Notes under the pieces: model-generated
Seen by the model: the letters and a program-made list of their open reading frames with translations, nothing else
Database searches by the model: none
What the model was told of the DNA's origin: nothing
DNA from: Macrostomum hystrix
Lineage: Eukaryota > Platyhelminthes > Macrostomidae
Assembly: GCA_950097015.1 (NCBI GenBank)
Contig: CATNEN010000002.1
Coordinates: 5,425,001-5,489,000 of the forward strand
Direction: 5' to 3'
DNA length: 64,000 bases
Shown here: one piece after another, positions 11,186 to 24,372 of the stretch
Layout: each line of letters starts with the position of its first letter
Numbering within the stretch: the stretch's first letter is position 1
Position numbers and translations under genes: made by a program

Positions 11186-14100
11186 AGCATTGGCTGCTTT
11201 ATTTTCGTTTATAGCATTTATTCCACCTTAGTTTTTCTCTAAGTCCCGACCCGAGTTAAGTATTTGGTTAACTCTGCTTAATTTTAAGCAAAGGAGTCCT
11301 GGTGTTTACACAGGGCCCAACTCCATTGACGGAGGTTATGCTATTTATCTTTGTTATATTTGTTTTAATTAAATCGTGTTGGTGTCTATTAAGAATTGAA
11401 AGGGATTCAAAATCTTATTAACACTGCGAATTATTAGTGGCCTTTTGTCAGCTGAGTTAAACTCTTCATTTATTTAATTGTTATAGTTTTTCAACTGCCA
11501 GTTCAACGGTTGGGTTAAGTTGGGTTGGGTTGGTTTTAAAAATTCCTTTCCATGCTACAATAGCTATAGCCAGGCCCTAATCTTTATGATGAGGGTGAGT
11601 TATTTGTTTAAATTTGAGTCGCTTGCCTCTTGTGTGAATGCGGCGGTGGGTTGGATAGTAGTGGTGGCCGAGGGGGTCTTTTGATGGCTGACGAGTGACG
11701 ACTTATGAAGGAAGTAATTTAAGTATCAATCTTTACTCCCGAATGGCAGACATATATAATATTGAATAGAAGGCCTAGGCTTGAAGAGCGGTGAAGCGGG
11801 TGAAGTATATGCTTGCAGCGATCTCCCAATTCTTCACTCCCCACTCCCACTCACACACTCACTCCCCGCGGCTCCAAGCGGGAACATTGTGCAGGGCAGG
11901 GGGCACAGATGTTTATCAGTTTTATGCCCTCCCGGCAGCCCGTCCCGTTCTGTGTCTCTCAGTTTATCTTCTTTTTTCTACTTTCTTAGCGAACTGGCAA
12001 CTGGCAACCGAGAGACGAAAATTAATATTTTTGTGACGAATTATTACGGACACCATTCTCTTCTTTGCTGACTGACCTATTAGACTTTGAGGAACGGAAG
12101 ATCCTACATTAAAATTCAAAATAGATAACGAGTATAGGCACAATAAACTTCAACATAGGACACATTTCAGACCAGAAAAGTAAATATAATAAATAGCCTG
12201 AAGCAACGAGTTTTTTACTGGCAATAAAACTGATTACATAATCGGTTTGCGAGTTCAAATTAGTTGAAATTGATTTATAAAGTTGGACATAAATCAAAGT
12301 CGTATGTTGTGTTGTGTTGAACTACTTCTTTTCGTCAGTCGATAAAGATTGTAGCTAACAAACAAGAAAACACTATGTGGGCTATGTGCCTATGGCCAGA
12401 AAAACAAGTCACGATTAAGCTCTATATAAAAATAAACTTCTGCAGCCCTGTCTGGGCCCACTCCAGTCTAGCCAGACAGAGTGAAATTGGTCTATTTTCG
12501 TAAATAAAAACACTTTAATTACTTGGATAGAACCCGGCCAAGCCACCAAAGGCGTTGAAATGGGGGCCTGCATGAAGGCGGGCTGGGGGAGTAATAAAAT
12601 GTTAACTTTATTTAAAACAAACTCGCTTGCACGATTAGTGTTGATGTGCGACCCCCTATCGGGATAGATTATAATATTATTACACTATATAACTATAGCT
12701 CCTTCTAATCGTGATTAACTAACTAAACCACAATTAAAGAAGGCACGTTAGATTAAATAATTAGTTTAATTCGCTTTAAACTTCCACCCCAAACCCCCTA
12801 AACATGCCCGCCCTAGTGTCCCCCAGTCACGCTGTGAGCGCAGACAGTGCGATTTAAGTGTGATTATGTCAGCGGGCTAAAGCGTGGCAATTCTCACTAG
12901 CTTGGTATTAGTTGTGCAATTGTTTGGCCACAGTTCCAGTTCCAGTGCCTGTCTAGGGAACTGGATGAGAGGGATATATAGCATTTCTATTTCCTCTCAA
13001 ACACGAATAAATAAACAACAGCATTCGAAAATGAAGCTAAACAAGACTGAGCCAACATGTGTAGCTAAGTTGCTAACATCAACGTTTTGTTTGAATTATA
13101 GTTACTAATTTAGAGGCCTACTCCAGTCTCCATGTTCTTTGACCAAATGGAATTAGAAGAAAGAGACCCAACAAGGGCCATGGATTCAAAGTCCTGGCAA
13201 GGGATGCCTCATTTTGCTTATTGAACCGACAATGAGTCACCAGAACCTCATCACTCATTATATCATAAATGGGAATAAGCAAGTCTTTGAATAGGAGGAA
13301 ATGAATTAATTTTGAATTTTATTAAGACGCGAAAGCTAAACGATAGTCAGTCACCGACTCACAGATCCATCTGATTAGCTTTAGTTAGGATGACTAAAGA
13401 TTAAAAACTTTTAGCAACAATAGCATAGCACCAGCATTAGGCTTTATCCATCATCTCCTTGCTTGTGGGGTGGCCGTTGGCCCATGACTCGTGAACAGTG
13501 GACCGTGAACCGTGAAGTTTTAAGCCCTGAATACTTGTTAGGTAGGCACAGTCTTAACTGGTATTGGTAAGGCTAGGTAGGCCCTTAAAAATCTACTTAA
13601 ATGATTATGCTGAGATTTCCACTATGAATGAGTGATTGCTTCATTAGCATGGTGTGCGTGCTTACACACATTGTGCTATAGGTCTCAAGCTCAGGTTCTG
13701 CCAGGCCTAAAATCAAATTCGGATTTCCAGTTAAAATGATGGACCGCGATGGACACTTTGACAATGGCACTGCAAGTTCAATTTTACGAGCTATTACGAG
13801 GCCACATGCATGCGTCTGAACTAAACATGGAAACCACAAGTCACTATAGAATTCCTAAACTGAGATAGCATTTCTTTCCAATTCCCAATCCCAACCAAGC
13901 CTTCACTGCACCACTGAATTGCGTCATCATTGCCACACTCAAACAATTCATGGCTCCCTACATGACAATTGACACTAATAAATGCGTTCAATGCGCTTAT
14001 CCACTGTAAAAGCAGACACACCACAGATCAATTGCTAAAGCCAGGTCTAAAATAAATAAGTTACTATCTGGTATCCAGTATCTGTCGGGTGACGCCTTAG

Positions 14101-15224
14101 ACCATTTCAAACACAGCTTGAAGGCTGTGTACAGTCGTGTGGAGGCCATAAAATGCATTATAAATGCATTCGGCAATGTTTGCTAAGCCATGCGAACAGT
14201 AAATCTAATCGCACGAATAGATTTGCACGGCTGTTTTGTCATTTGTATTGCATTCATTTTTCTATTTTAAACAAATGGGCTCGAGGCTTGCAAATTTATT
14301 TTATCTACTGGATTGTGTCTCTTACGAGGCATAGAAATTAATTACAGATAGTTTTGCTTTCATGCAAATATTTCTTGTGAATGTGGTGGCCATGGATATT
14401 GTTCAGGTTGAGGTGTAGCGAGCCAGGGTGCTATGCTATTTAATGGATTATCTGTTTTCCCTCAGTTTTATCTGTTACGCTCGTATAAATTATAATGTAG
14501 GCGTGTAGATCTTTCATGACATCATTAATGAATGCCTGAAGTTATTGCTCAATCCATCCATTCAGGGAAAAAATAAGTGATTAAATTTAGATTTTTATTC
14601 AATATACGAGCCGACATACTCGTATGCCTCTGTGGCAAGTTGTAATTGTAACTGTGAGGCATCGGATTTCCCATGCATGGCTATTATTACGAATCGCGAC
14701 GGGGCGTGGGCCACGGGCCCCTTTCTTAAAGCGTATTTATAAAAAAACTAGCTTTAAAAAGGTGGCAAGCACCCCATCTTTCTTCATTGCTTCATTGCAA
14801 TTGGGGACTCGGAGAGAACTGGGGATTGGAACCCCTTTAAATGTCTCTCAACTCCCTCTTGTGGGGCAGAGGGCAAGGAGAAGGGATGGCGGATATGCTT
14901 GCAAAGCAAGCAAGCTGTTAACGCGAAATTAAAGGGGCAGCCACGTGAGCGCGCATACTTACCAATTGTATGGCCAAGCAACCAATCAGCGGCCTCGATT
15001 TCTCTAACGCGGAGCCCTCATTTGCCTATGTTATCAGACTTGATCCAACACTTGCCTCGCTTTGGTTCCACTCGTTCTATTCCTCACACACACATACAAT
15101 CACACACACGGCGCTTTGGCTTGCGTGACTTAGAAGTCTGCAATTCTGAACACACTCATCCCCTTTTCATTTTTTCTGTGTCTTCCCTTCCATTCCCCTC
15201 CTGTCTGCTGTCTCGGTAGGATTT
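11186..15224. other. 4-kb unique region, no coding gene recognised
   Basis: The longest repeat-poor stretch in the left half. It contains many short open frames on both strands, none longer than about 106 residues and none resembling a known family. It lies upstream of the ZNF608/609-type gene, so regulatory DNA or noncoding exons of that gene are possible. That is inferred from position only. Confidence 0.4.
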
Positions 15225-15334
15225 AACACGAGGAATCACTCATCCGCATATTTCTTAATTCTTTGAATTCTGATCCAACTCACGAACTAAAAAAACAAGA
15301 GAGATCAACGCTGCTAAAGACTAAAAGAAAGTCG
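15225..15334 (+). other. Candidate 5' UTR exon of the ZNF608/609-like gene
   Basis: A strong splice donor, GTCG|GTAAGT, places an exon end at 15334. The first coding exon downstream has a strong acceptor (a pyrimidine tract ending TTCCATTCAG) at 16539 and begins before the start codon, so an upstream noncoding exon is required. This is the best donor I see in the preceding 1.5 kb. The exon start is not defined. Confidence 0.4.
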
Positions 15335-16587
15335 GTAAGTAAATGACTTGGGATTCGGTACAAGTTTGGCATTTGTGTCTCAATTAATCAATTAATTTTT
15401 TCTTTAACTTAATATTTAAATCAAACTGTAGGCCTCTTTCATGCCATTTTCAATAGCTAATTATTGATTATAAAGAATTCAATTTTTAACTCTTATGTCT
15501 CCAACTCATTCTCCATTTTGTGCTGCACCCAGATATTTTGTGCCAAATGTCACCGGGCCTCACACTTAATGTGGGCTGTGGTACCTTAGGATTGGAGTAG
15601 AATTTCTGAGTGGAAAGAATGGGTTGTGTTCACCTCCAATTTCGTGAAAAAATCGTGCATGTGAAACTGCAAACTGTAATACTCCGTATACTTTATACTT
15701 CATACTTTAATACTTGAAATTTAGTAGGCACTAGCCCGGATTTACGATGCAAAGTATTTTAAGGTCGCAAGTATGGTGAATTTCTTAGGAGTAAAAAATT
15801 GTTGTGTTGCATCTATTATCATCAAACGTCAAGTTTTGGAGAAAAAGAAACATTTCAAAAACATTTTAATTATTTTAGTCGTAATCTTCACAATACATTA
15901 TTCTTCCCTTCAACGTCAATTTTAAGCTGAAATGGGTGCAAATAAAAGCAATTTCCGCCTTGGTTAGCCTCCACACTTAAGCCTATAGGCAGCACAAAAT
16001 GGCTTGCCTTGCCTCAACTAAGCTTGTGGGGACTGGGGGGCTGTCGGGTTTAGAGTGTGAACTGTGAAGTCTGGACCGCCACCCCACTCCAGCACCATCC
16101 TTCACTCACTCTCAGCTGACTGTCTACGCTCTAAAGCGTATGGCTGAGGTAGGGTTTGCTCCGCCGCCTTGTATGTAAAATAAGGCCTTACTGCGTGTGG
16201 GGTGGTGGGGTGGGCCACGACTTAGTCCACGCTTGGATTGGTCGCCTAAGCAGCCAATTGGCGTGCGCTTTGTGTGTCAGGCCTAGACTAACCCCGCCAA
16301 TTCTACACACACAAGTAATGCGTGTGACAGTAGGAGGCCCATCCTTTGTTGTTTAGTTAAAGGGAAGACAACCCCTTACGAGTCGCGCTTTATTACGGCA
16401 CACACACGACACAGACTTACTTATTCACGCACTAGTTTGATGGGCAGAGGAGACATATTCATCGATTCAACTGTACCGACTTAAAAACAGGCCACTGAAT
16501 TTCTCCCATTGTTTTTCTTTACTTCCCTTTCCATTCAGAACGCTTTGCCAACGAAGAAATCTGTTCTACATAGTCAACTGGCCTACA

Positions 16588-16620
16588 ATGCTAAGCGAAT
16601 GTCGTCCGTGGAACAATTAA
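16588..16620 (+). promoter_or_regulatory. Upstream ORF overlapping the ZNF608/609-like start codon
   Basis: Between the splice acceptor (exon begins 16540) and the main start codon (16599) there is one earlier ATG at 16588. It opens a ten-codon frame ending TAA at 16618-16620, overlapping the main start in another frame. Such overlapping upstream ORFs usually lower initiation at the main ATG. That effect is inferred here. Confidence 0.5.
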
Positions 16621-16751
16621 CACCGATCGACCCGCTTCAAGCAGAGGAGAATCCGTCCGATTCTTTTTCATCCAGCGTTGGCCCAAACTGGGACCTATTA
16701 TTAGGCAATCTAATGATCGACTTAGACGGCTGCAGCAGTGGCGAGCCGCCT

Positions 16752-16788
<37 letters not shown>

Positions 16789-19700
16789 CGCCATTGAAGA
16801 TGCAGAACAGCTCATTGTCAGAGAATCTAGCCCCAACAACAGTCATCACAGCAGCCCCTGTGTTAAAGCCCGACTCGGACAAGGGCCTAACATTGAAGAT
16901 GAAGATTAAACGCAAGTCTAAAAACGATGAGAAGCACGAGATTGTGTCAGTGATGGACAATTCCATCGAGAAGCTGAGACAGTCCGCGTTTCCCTTTGTG
17001 CCAGAGGAGTCACCGGCCAATATTGATAGCCTGATTGGTACAGCTGCTAGCATTTCTGCTCCACCTGCAGCCAAGAAATCGAGACAGGACAAGGACAAGG
17101 TGAGACCATTGCTCTGATATTCTTCTCCTAGTAGAATATTGGAATTTTAGTACACTGTATGCAGGCTTTTGGCTTGGCTGACGGAATAGGCAAAAAGCTT
17201 GCACTGGATTTTATTCTAATTAGAGCCTATTTATTCCAATCATTCTATTAGACGGCTATGCAGGTGTTTCTGACCTGGTAGCAATTTTCCTTTAAATATT
17301 CTGATAACAGCTGCCCAATTTCCTTCCGGCTGCAAGCAATCGAATTATTAGCAAAAGATGAAGGCACAGGCGGTCGTTAATGGCTTCATTCTTTGCTGGC
17401 TTCGCAATTCCGCTGGTGACGCCGCCAAAGCTGTGATGAAAGCCTTCGAAAGAAGCAGAGAATATGTAGAAAAAATTTCTTTCCTCTACTGGAGTAATAG
17501 ACTTTCGTCAGAGCAGTAAAACTAGTTGCAGTACAGTTCTGCTTCTGGGTGCGCGCGTTTGCTCCTTTGTGCGCCTCTACTTCTTTCTGCATATAGCCCC
17601 CAAAAAATAGTTTTTATGTGGTGTTCTGACTTAGCAGGAAACGGAATTAGTTATTCATAACTTTGTATGCAACCTGCTTGCTCTACCTCTACGCGTTGCG
17701 TCTTTTAAACGTTCTTGCAACTTAGGTGGGAAAATTTGTCGTTTGCGACCTCACAGTGACCTCATCAGCTCAGGAAAATCCTTAGAATTTCCTAGAAATG
17801 ATTCCGTCACGAACATGGGGTGGGGCATCAAAATAGTTAATCAAGCTGCCAAAAATATTCGACAATCGAATTCCCTAAAAAGGGATTGTAGCCCAGGGCC
17901 CAGGGATTAGAGGTTAGAGCTTCAGACTTCTATAGAGCGGTCGGGAGTTCGAATCTCAGCCAGTTGCGTCCTTAAGGAAAACACTTAAAAGTGACGGCCT
18001 CCCCAGTCCATGGACTGAACAACTGTACACCTTTTATATTAGGTGTCATTTAATTAAATATCCCTAAATACTAACCAACCGATTCTCTCGCGCAGTTGTC
18101 TGGCAGTCGGCACGCATCCGGCAAAAGGGATGCCTGGGCCAACACCGCCACTGTTGGTACCGGCATCGAGCCAGACTGTCTCGGTCCCTGCGACAGCGGC
18201 ACTAGCATCTCCTTGGACGGCATCGTCTGGCTGGAGACTGACACTGGCGTGCTGGTTGTGAATGTCACCTGGCGCGGCCGCACCTACGTTGGCACCCTGC
18301 TTGACTCGTCTAGGCACGACTTCTCGCCGCCCTGTTCAACTGGCAGTGGCGGTGGCGATGACCAGCCAGATGCTGGCTCCGGTGCGTCGCGCTGGTGCCA
18401 TCAGCAGCTCCAGGCGCAACAGCATGCCCAGCAGCTCAACGGCCAGCATCAGCATCACGGAGGTCGCGGCCGAGGCAATAAGCGTCGGGGCGGACGACCC
18501 GTGGCTCGCCAGCTGCCTCTGGTTGTCAATGGCAACGGTGGCGGTGGCGTTTCCACGCCCGGGCAGGAGCTGCCGCACATCCGGTGCCCGGAGCCCGGCT
18601 GCGACAAACGATTCGCCCAGCTGCAGGCGCTGAAATGGCACAGCATCAATGAGCACAGCTCACCGAAGCATCAGCAGCAGCAGCAACAGGTCCAGCAGGT
18701 CCCCAGTAATCTGCGCGAGGAAAAATCACTTGACGGCTCCAGCGTCTTCAAGATCCCCCAGGTTCAGTCGGCTCCCGCTGCGCCAGCCCCGCCAGCCCAG
18801 AAGCCTTCGACCAACGGAGTCGTCACCGTCTCGAAGACCTGCCCAGTGCCGCCGCCTCAGATGGCCTCGCTTCCTCGTCGAAGGGCGCCGAAAGCCTCGG
18901 GCAGTTTGGCCGGCTTCAAGGTCATTCAGCCCAAGGCCAGCTCCGGTCGCAGCTCAGCCGCCGCTGCACCCGGTGGCGAACCCGTCTCTCCGGCCTACAG
19001 TGACATCAGCGACGAAGGCGGAGCTCCCGTACTCGAGCGAGAAGATGAGAGGGACGCCAGCGGGCACGGCCAGCTGCTAGAGCAACAGCATCAGCAACAA
19101 CAGCAGCAGCAGCCGCGCCTGTTGGCCAGGTCATTATCGGCCAGCGAAGCCACCCGGGCAAAGTCATTGCCACCGCAGCAGCAGCAGCCACCGGTGTCAG
19201 CGAATTTGACTCCGCAGTTGCCGGCGAAGGTCTCGACGCCGTCAGCCGCTCCGAGTCCCAGAACTCCATCGGGCGGCGGCGGAGTCAGCCAGTCGAAGCC
19301 CAGCCTCGGCCATTCGCCCTCGGAGGACGGACTCGCCCCGGCCGCTGCCCACTCGAGGCCGCCGACCTCTCATCCGGGAACCCAGCCGACCGCTGCGCCG
19401 TCTTCAGCTCCGGTGCATCAGCCGCGCTCCATGTTTCTGCCGTCGCCGCGGCGGCCGTCACAGCCGAGTCCGGCCCTGCAGGCGCAGCCGCAGTCGCAAC
19501 CGCAGTCGCCTTCGCCCAGATTTCGGGAGCACAATCTCGGCCAGGTCGCAAGCTCGGCTTCAAGTTCGGCCGCCTCAGCGGCGGCTGCAGCTGCGGCGTC
19601 CATGTTCAATCCCTACCGGTTTCTGGGAGGCCCGGGTGGTGGCATGCCACCTCACTTCCAACTGCCGGGCATGGACGCCCTCAGCCAGTACGCTGCACTG

Positions 19701-19912
19701 GCTTCTGGCAGGCCGCAGCCGCCGCCGCCGCCGCCACCGCTTCATCATCCGCAGCAGCAGCCGCCACCCCAGCAGCAGCAGCAGCATCAGCATCACAAGA
19801 TTCACGAACTAAGTCGCAGCAATCCGAGCCCGAAGGCGTCGCCGCCGTTAAACCAATTCAGCAACGGCCAGCACCTTCCAAATCATCATCAGCAGATCCA
19901 GCATCATCATAT

Positions 19913-19943
<31 letters not shown>

Positions 19944-20084
19944 TCAAGGCCTCTGCCGCAGCCGCCGCCTCTGCAGATGCCGCCGCAGCATCCAGGCAGG
20001 CACCGATTCATGGAGCCGCCCTTCGCTTGGCCCTTCAACATGGCCTCCCAAGTGATGCAGGAGTCTTTTATGCAAAGAAAATGA
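16599..20084 (+). CDS. ZNF608/ZNF609-family zinc-finger regulator (scribbler/brakeless-like), 829 aa
   Basis: Coding exons are 16599-17099 and 18096-20084 (intron 17100-18095, phase 0, GTGAGA...GCGCAG). The family comprises nuclear transcriptional regulators, in flies the corepressor scribbler/brakeless. Three family blocks are visible. The first is [14 protein letters not shown] at residues 31-44. The second is a conserved region at about 191-246 containing [20 protein letters not shown]. The third is one C2H2 finger with Cys331, Cys336, His349 and His354. Residues 52-63 are 12 glutamines, and a basic stretch (KMKIKRKSK) follows near 110. The second exon is a long low-complexity tail rich in Gln, Pro, Ser, Ala and His, ending near a conserved-looking [12 protein letters not shown]. 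The frame is open upstream to the acceptor at 16539, but 16599 is the first in-frame ATG. The exact paralogue relationship is not resolved. Confidence 0.9.
17890..18045 (+). mobile_element. tRNA-derived SINE in the ZNF608/609-like intron
   Basis: A tRNA-like head has an A-box-like segment near 17909-17922 (AGAGGTTAGAGC) and a B-box-like segment GGGAGTTCGAATCTC near 17942-17956. A body follows with CCTTAAGGAAAACACTT and CAGTCCATGGACTGAACAAC. Parts of this body recur at 6.28 kb and 35.4 kb, and the B-box segment (GGTCGGGAGTTCGAA) recurs at 54.06 kb. The combination of polymerase III promoter boxes and a dispersed body supports a SINE. Exact ends and target duplications were not found. Confidence 0.6.
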
Positions 20085-20790
20085 CCCAACTGTCACATTG
20101 TTTGCAGATGCCCATCTCAGTGCCACCTCAATAATTATAGAGCAGTTTTTATCATGCTTTATAAAATGGTTTTTAGTGAGTTGAATTTGTAATCTCCCAA
20201 ATTGTCATGCCCCCTTTCTCTTGCCGTGTGTCTTTGTGGAATTGAATTAGTTTCATATGTATTCATCCATCAGCTCCCTCAGTGTCTGGCTCTTTGCTCT
20301 CTATTCATTTCCTCTTCCCTTCGTGTCCGCTGCCCTCACAATCACTAAAGATGGGATTTTTTGACTTCAAACTCTCCCCTCTGTTTTTTTCCCATCGTTC
20401 TGGCTGTCTGCCTGCTCGATTGCGTAATATGACCAGGGCTTTATATTCTCTTTCTTTGTCTTGCTTTTCATTGCTGTACATAATACATTAAGGCTCCAAG
20501 ATATTTTGCTGGTTTGTGTTTCGCTATTTTTTGTTCACTGAAACTGCTTTCAAAACACCTGTACAAAAATCCTGTACAAACCGCCAACTAACTCTATAGC
20601 TATAGTCTTTGTTCAGCGAAGTCTTTGTCTTTGTCCTGTTTGTACTCCTGCTTCGAGTTGCGCATTATGCTGTTTATAAACAATTCACCGACAAAGCTGT
20701 GAATCAGTGCTTGAAACTGAACTGCGCCAATCCCTACGGAAAATATGATGACTATCTATGACGAATATAAATCAATATAAATAAATCAAT
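20085..20790 (+). other. Probable 3' UTR of the ZNF608/609-like gene
   Basis: AT-rich, non-coding sequence after the TGA stop. An AATAAA hexamer at 20780-20785 is a plausible poly(A) signal. The true transcript end cannot be fixed from sequence. Confidence 0.4.
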
Positions 20791-21205
20791 TTGTTTGACA
20801 ATTTGCCTGTCTGACGCGCGCACCACACAGTCAAGTCACATTGTGAGCAAGTTCTGTCACAGAAAATCTATATTGCTATAGTTCTTTATTAATTATTTAA
20901 TTCAAGCGACTTTTCCTAGCTAAATTTTTTTCTGATAAAAATCTTTACTTTTGAGCTTGAAATTTGAGCTTGAGATTTAATTTGAAATTAATTCAAACTA
21001 CTACATACTAGATACCAAACTACGTGTAGAAAATCCCTTAGAAATGAAAATATAAAAAATCTCTAGATGTGAATCTAGAAAGTCAATCGATGGGAATCAA
21101 AACCTTCTCTAGATGTCAATCTAGACATCTAGAAAACTTCCAAATGCATGTTAGATGTGAGCTAAAAATCCTCAAAGGAAATCAGATTTTAGAAATAAAA
21201 ATCAA
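20791..21205. other. AT-rich spacer leading into an array
   Basis: No gene seen. From about 21060 short copies of TCTAGATGTGAATCTAG-like sequence appear before the regular 16-bp array begins. Confidence 0.5.
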
Positions 21206-21657
21206 CGATCATAGATTCTAGGAATCAGAGATTCTAGGAATCAGAGATTCTAGGAATCAGAGATTCTAGGAATCAGAGATTCTAGGAATCAGAGATTCTA
21301 GGAATCAGAGATTCTAGGAATCAGAGATTCTAGGAATCAGAGATTCTAGGAATCAGAGATTCTAGGAATCAGAGATTCTAGGAATTAGAGATTCTAGGGA
21401 TCAGAGATTCTAGGAATCAGAGATTCTAGGAATCAGAGATTCTAGGAATCAGAGATTCTAGGAATCAGAGATTCTAGGAATCAGAGATTCTAGGAATCAG
21501 AGATTCTAGGAATCAGAGATTCTAGGAATCAGAGATTCTAGGAATCAGAGATTCTAGGAATCAGAGATTCTAGGAATCAGAGATTCTAGGAATCAGAGAT
21601 TCTAGGAATCAGAGATTCTAGGAATCAGAGATTCTAGGAATCAGAGATTCTAGGAAT
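21206..21657. repeat. 16-bp minisatellite, 28 near-identical copies
   Basis: Copies of AATCAGAGATTCTAGG, almost invariant apart from single changes near 21383 and 21398. The unit differs from the other 16-bp families in the window. The homogeneity implies recent expansion or frequent conversion. Confidence 0.97.
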
Positions 21658-22325
21658 CGAAGATTAGCTAAGTTCCAAATCTACACTATTTCAGTTTGCA
21701 ACTGGCATTCATTTCCAATATTTCTCTAAATGGCAAATTTAGCCACTTCAAAGTTTATTCCTTATCAATTCCAGATTTCACATCTGCCTGGCGATCGTGG
21801 AGCAAGCTAGAATGGGATATTATTTGCTGACGTGATGGAGTGGGATCTGACTGTGGGTGGGAGTTCATTCTCATTCCCTACCCCCGGACTGGGGCTTGTT
21901 ACATGTTGTCGGGTGGGCGGTTGGTTTGGGAAGAAAACAGGGGGGATATTTTCGTGGGCTTGAGTGGACGCGGGGATTCCGGCCGTTTTTAGAAATTTGT
22001 TCAGCCCTCTGGCGGTTGTCTGACGGGGTGACGCAACATTTCTCATCTCACGGGGTGCAGTGGCCGTGGGGGGTCCGCCTCCGCTGTTCACACCCCATTC
22101 TTATGTGTCTGAATGAATCAGCTGACTTTGAAATAAATGACAATGCTGGAGGGAGAGAGTGAAATCGAACCGATGAGTGTTAAACAAAAAAAGCAGAAAA
22201 ACAAAGGGTTTCAGTTTTAGACCTCGATAATATCTGCTCCTTTCAATTCAAGTGTAAAAATGAACGATGCTATTCACTTGCTAGCGTTTGTCAAAACTTG
22301 CAACTGTAATTAAGATACTAAAGAG
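21658..22325. other. Unique spacer, no gene seen
   Basis: Two opposed open frames of about 95-100 residues overlap at 21807-22162. Neither resembles a known protein, and the overlap suggests chance. Confidence 0.5.
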
Positions 22326-23048
22326 GATTTGGGAATCTTGAGGATTTATGGAAACTAGGGGATTTGGGGATCTGGGATCTAGAGGATTTGGGATCTTGAG
22401 GATTCGGGATCTAGGGGATTTGGGATCTAGGGGATTTGGGATCTAGGGGATTTGGGGATCTAGGAATTTGGTGATCTAGGGGATTTGAGCTTTTGGGCGA
22501 GTTAGGGATCTAGGGGATTTGGGGATCTAGGGGGTTTGGGATCTAGAGGATTTGGGATCTTGAGGATTCGGGGATCTAGGGGATTTGGGGATCTAGGGGA
22601 TTTGGGATCTATGGGGGTTGAAGCTTTTGGGCGATTTAGGGATCTAGGGGATTTAGGGATCTAGGGGATTTGGGAACCTAGGGGATTTGGGATCTATGGG
22701 GGTTGAAGCTTTTGGGCGATTTAGGGATCTAGGGGATTTAGGAATCTAGGGGATTTAGGGATCTAGGGGATTCGGGATCTAGGGATTTGGGGATCTAGGG
22801 GATTGGAGCTTTTGGGCGATTTAGAGATCTAGGGGATTTGGGGATCTAGGGGATTGGAGCTTTTGGGCGATTTAGGGATCTAGGGGATTTGGGGATCTAG
22901 GGGATTGGAGCTTTTGGGCGATTTAGGCGGTTTTGGGGATTTAGGGATCTAGGGGATTTGGGGACCTAGGGGGTTTGTGAATCTAGGGAATTTGGGAATC
23001 TGGGGGATTTGGGAACCTATGGGATTTGGGAATCTCGTGGATTTGGGC
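22326..23048. repeat. 17-bp GATCTAGGGGATTTGGG minisatellite
   Basis: About 40 diverged units of GATCTAGGGGATTTGGG, G-rich on the + strand. A longer variant block (GGAGCTTTTGGGCGATTTAG) recurs about every 58-120 bp, giving a second layer of repetition. Confidence 0.95.
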
Positions 23049-23705
23049 TTAATAAGTCCCTCAAGGGAGGGCGCCATTAGAAAATGAGAAGAAAACTTGG
23101 AAGATTTCATGTTATCGCCAGGAATACGACTATTATCATATTTGGAAATACCACTAAACTTGGACTGCTGCCAGTGCCATTGTTATTTTAGTCGGTTTCG
23201 TGGCTAGATCTCAACACGGAATGAAAAAACAGACAATTAATTCAGTCTGAATCACAAGGAACCCGCCATCGACACTAAATTGAACAAGACAAGAATCCCC
23301 ACAGATGGGAAAATTGATCGCTGGAGTTGAATAAAACCAGAGCTTCTTGGGGAACTAAGGGGAAAAACTTGAGGAATTTTTCCTAATGGTAAAGTGCCTC
23401 TGAATCGCCTCCATTTGTAGGATTTGTGGAACAGCTAGCCAGCCCAGTTCCCCAATTCTGATTGGGGAAATGAAGATTTGGGTCCGATTCCCATTTATTG
23501 AAGGCCTGCATGAATTGAGCCCTTATCGACCCGTATCTAGTTGCAGATGGGATTTTATTGTAAATTTGTGAGAGCCGCGCAGATAAGGAAATAAATTCAT
23601 AATTTTCCTCGTTCACTTCAGTTGAACTCAAGGCAAATGTTGAATATCAAAATCAATGGATTTAATGCAATGTCAAGTTTTTTAATCACTGAATTATAAC
23701 GATTC
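23049..23705. other. Unique spacer, no gene recognised
   Basis: A - strand open frame at 23383-23631 encodes 82 residues (contains YNKIPSATRYGSIRAQFMQA). It has no recognised relative and no clear splice signals. I do not call it a gene. Confidence 0.4.
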
Positions 23706-24372
23706 TGGACAGAGATTGGCAAAGAGTGACAGAGGGAGTGACAGTGGGAGAGGGACAAAGGGAGAGTGACAGAGGGAGTGACAGTAGGAGAGGGACATAG
23801 GGAGACTGACAAAGAGTGACAGAGGGAGTGACAGTGGGAGAGTGACAGAGGGAGAGTGACAGAGGGAGTGACAGAGGGAGAGTGACAGAGGGAGAGTGAC
23901 AGAGGAAGTGATAGTGGGAGATTGACAGTGGTAGAGTGACAGAGGGAGAGTGACAGAGGGAGTGACAGTGGGAGATTGACAGAGGGAGAGTGACAGAGGG
24001 AGTGACAGTGGGAGATTGACAGTGGTAGAGTGACAGAGGGAGAGTGACAGAGGGAGTGACAGTGCGAGATTGACAGTGGTAGAGTGACAGAGGGAGAGTG
24101 ACAGAGGGAGTGACAGTGCGAGATTGACAGTGGTAGAGTGACAGAGGGAGATTGACAGAGGGAGATTGACAGAGGGAGAGTGACAGAGGGAGTGACAGTG
24201 CGAGATTGACAGTGGTAGAGTGACAGAGGGAGAGTGATAGAGGGAGAGTGACAGTGGTAGAGTGACAGAGGGAGAGTGACAGAGGGAGATTGACAGAGGG
24301 AGAGTGACAGAGGGAGAGTGACAGAGGGAGAGTGACAGAGGGAGAGTGACAAAGGGAGAGTGACAGAGTGAG
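23706..24372. repeat. Purine-rich AGTGACAGAGGGAG minisatellite
   Basis: Tandem 12- and 14-bp units built on AGTGACAGAGGGAG, arranged in recurring blocks of about 70 bp (for example around 23990, 24050 and 24110). The three - strand frames are open through it only because the unit lacks stops. Confidence 0.95.

Noticed and set aside
18096-20084. Treating the long ORF at 18096 as a single-exon gene starting with a non-AUG codon
   Set aside because: The frame starts directly after a GCGCAG acceptor in phase 0 with the exon ending at 17099, and both exons carry ZNF608/609-family blocks, so it is the second coding exon.
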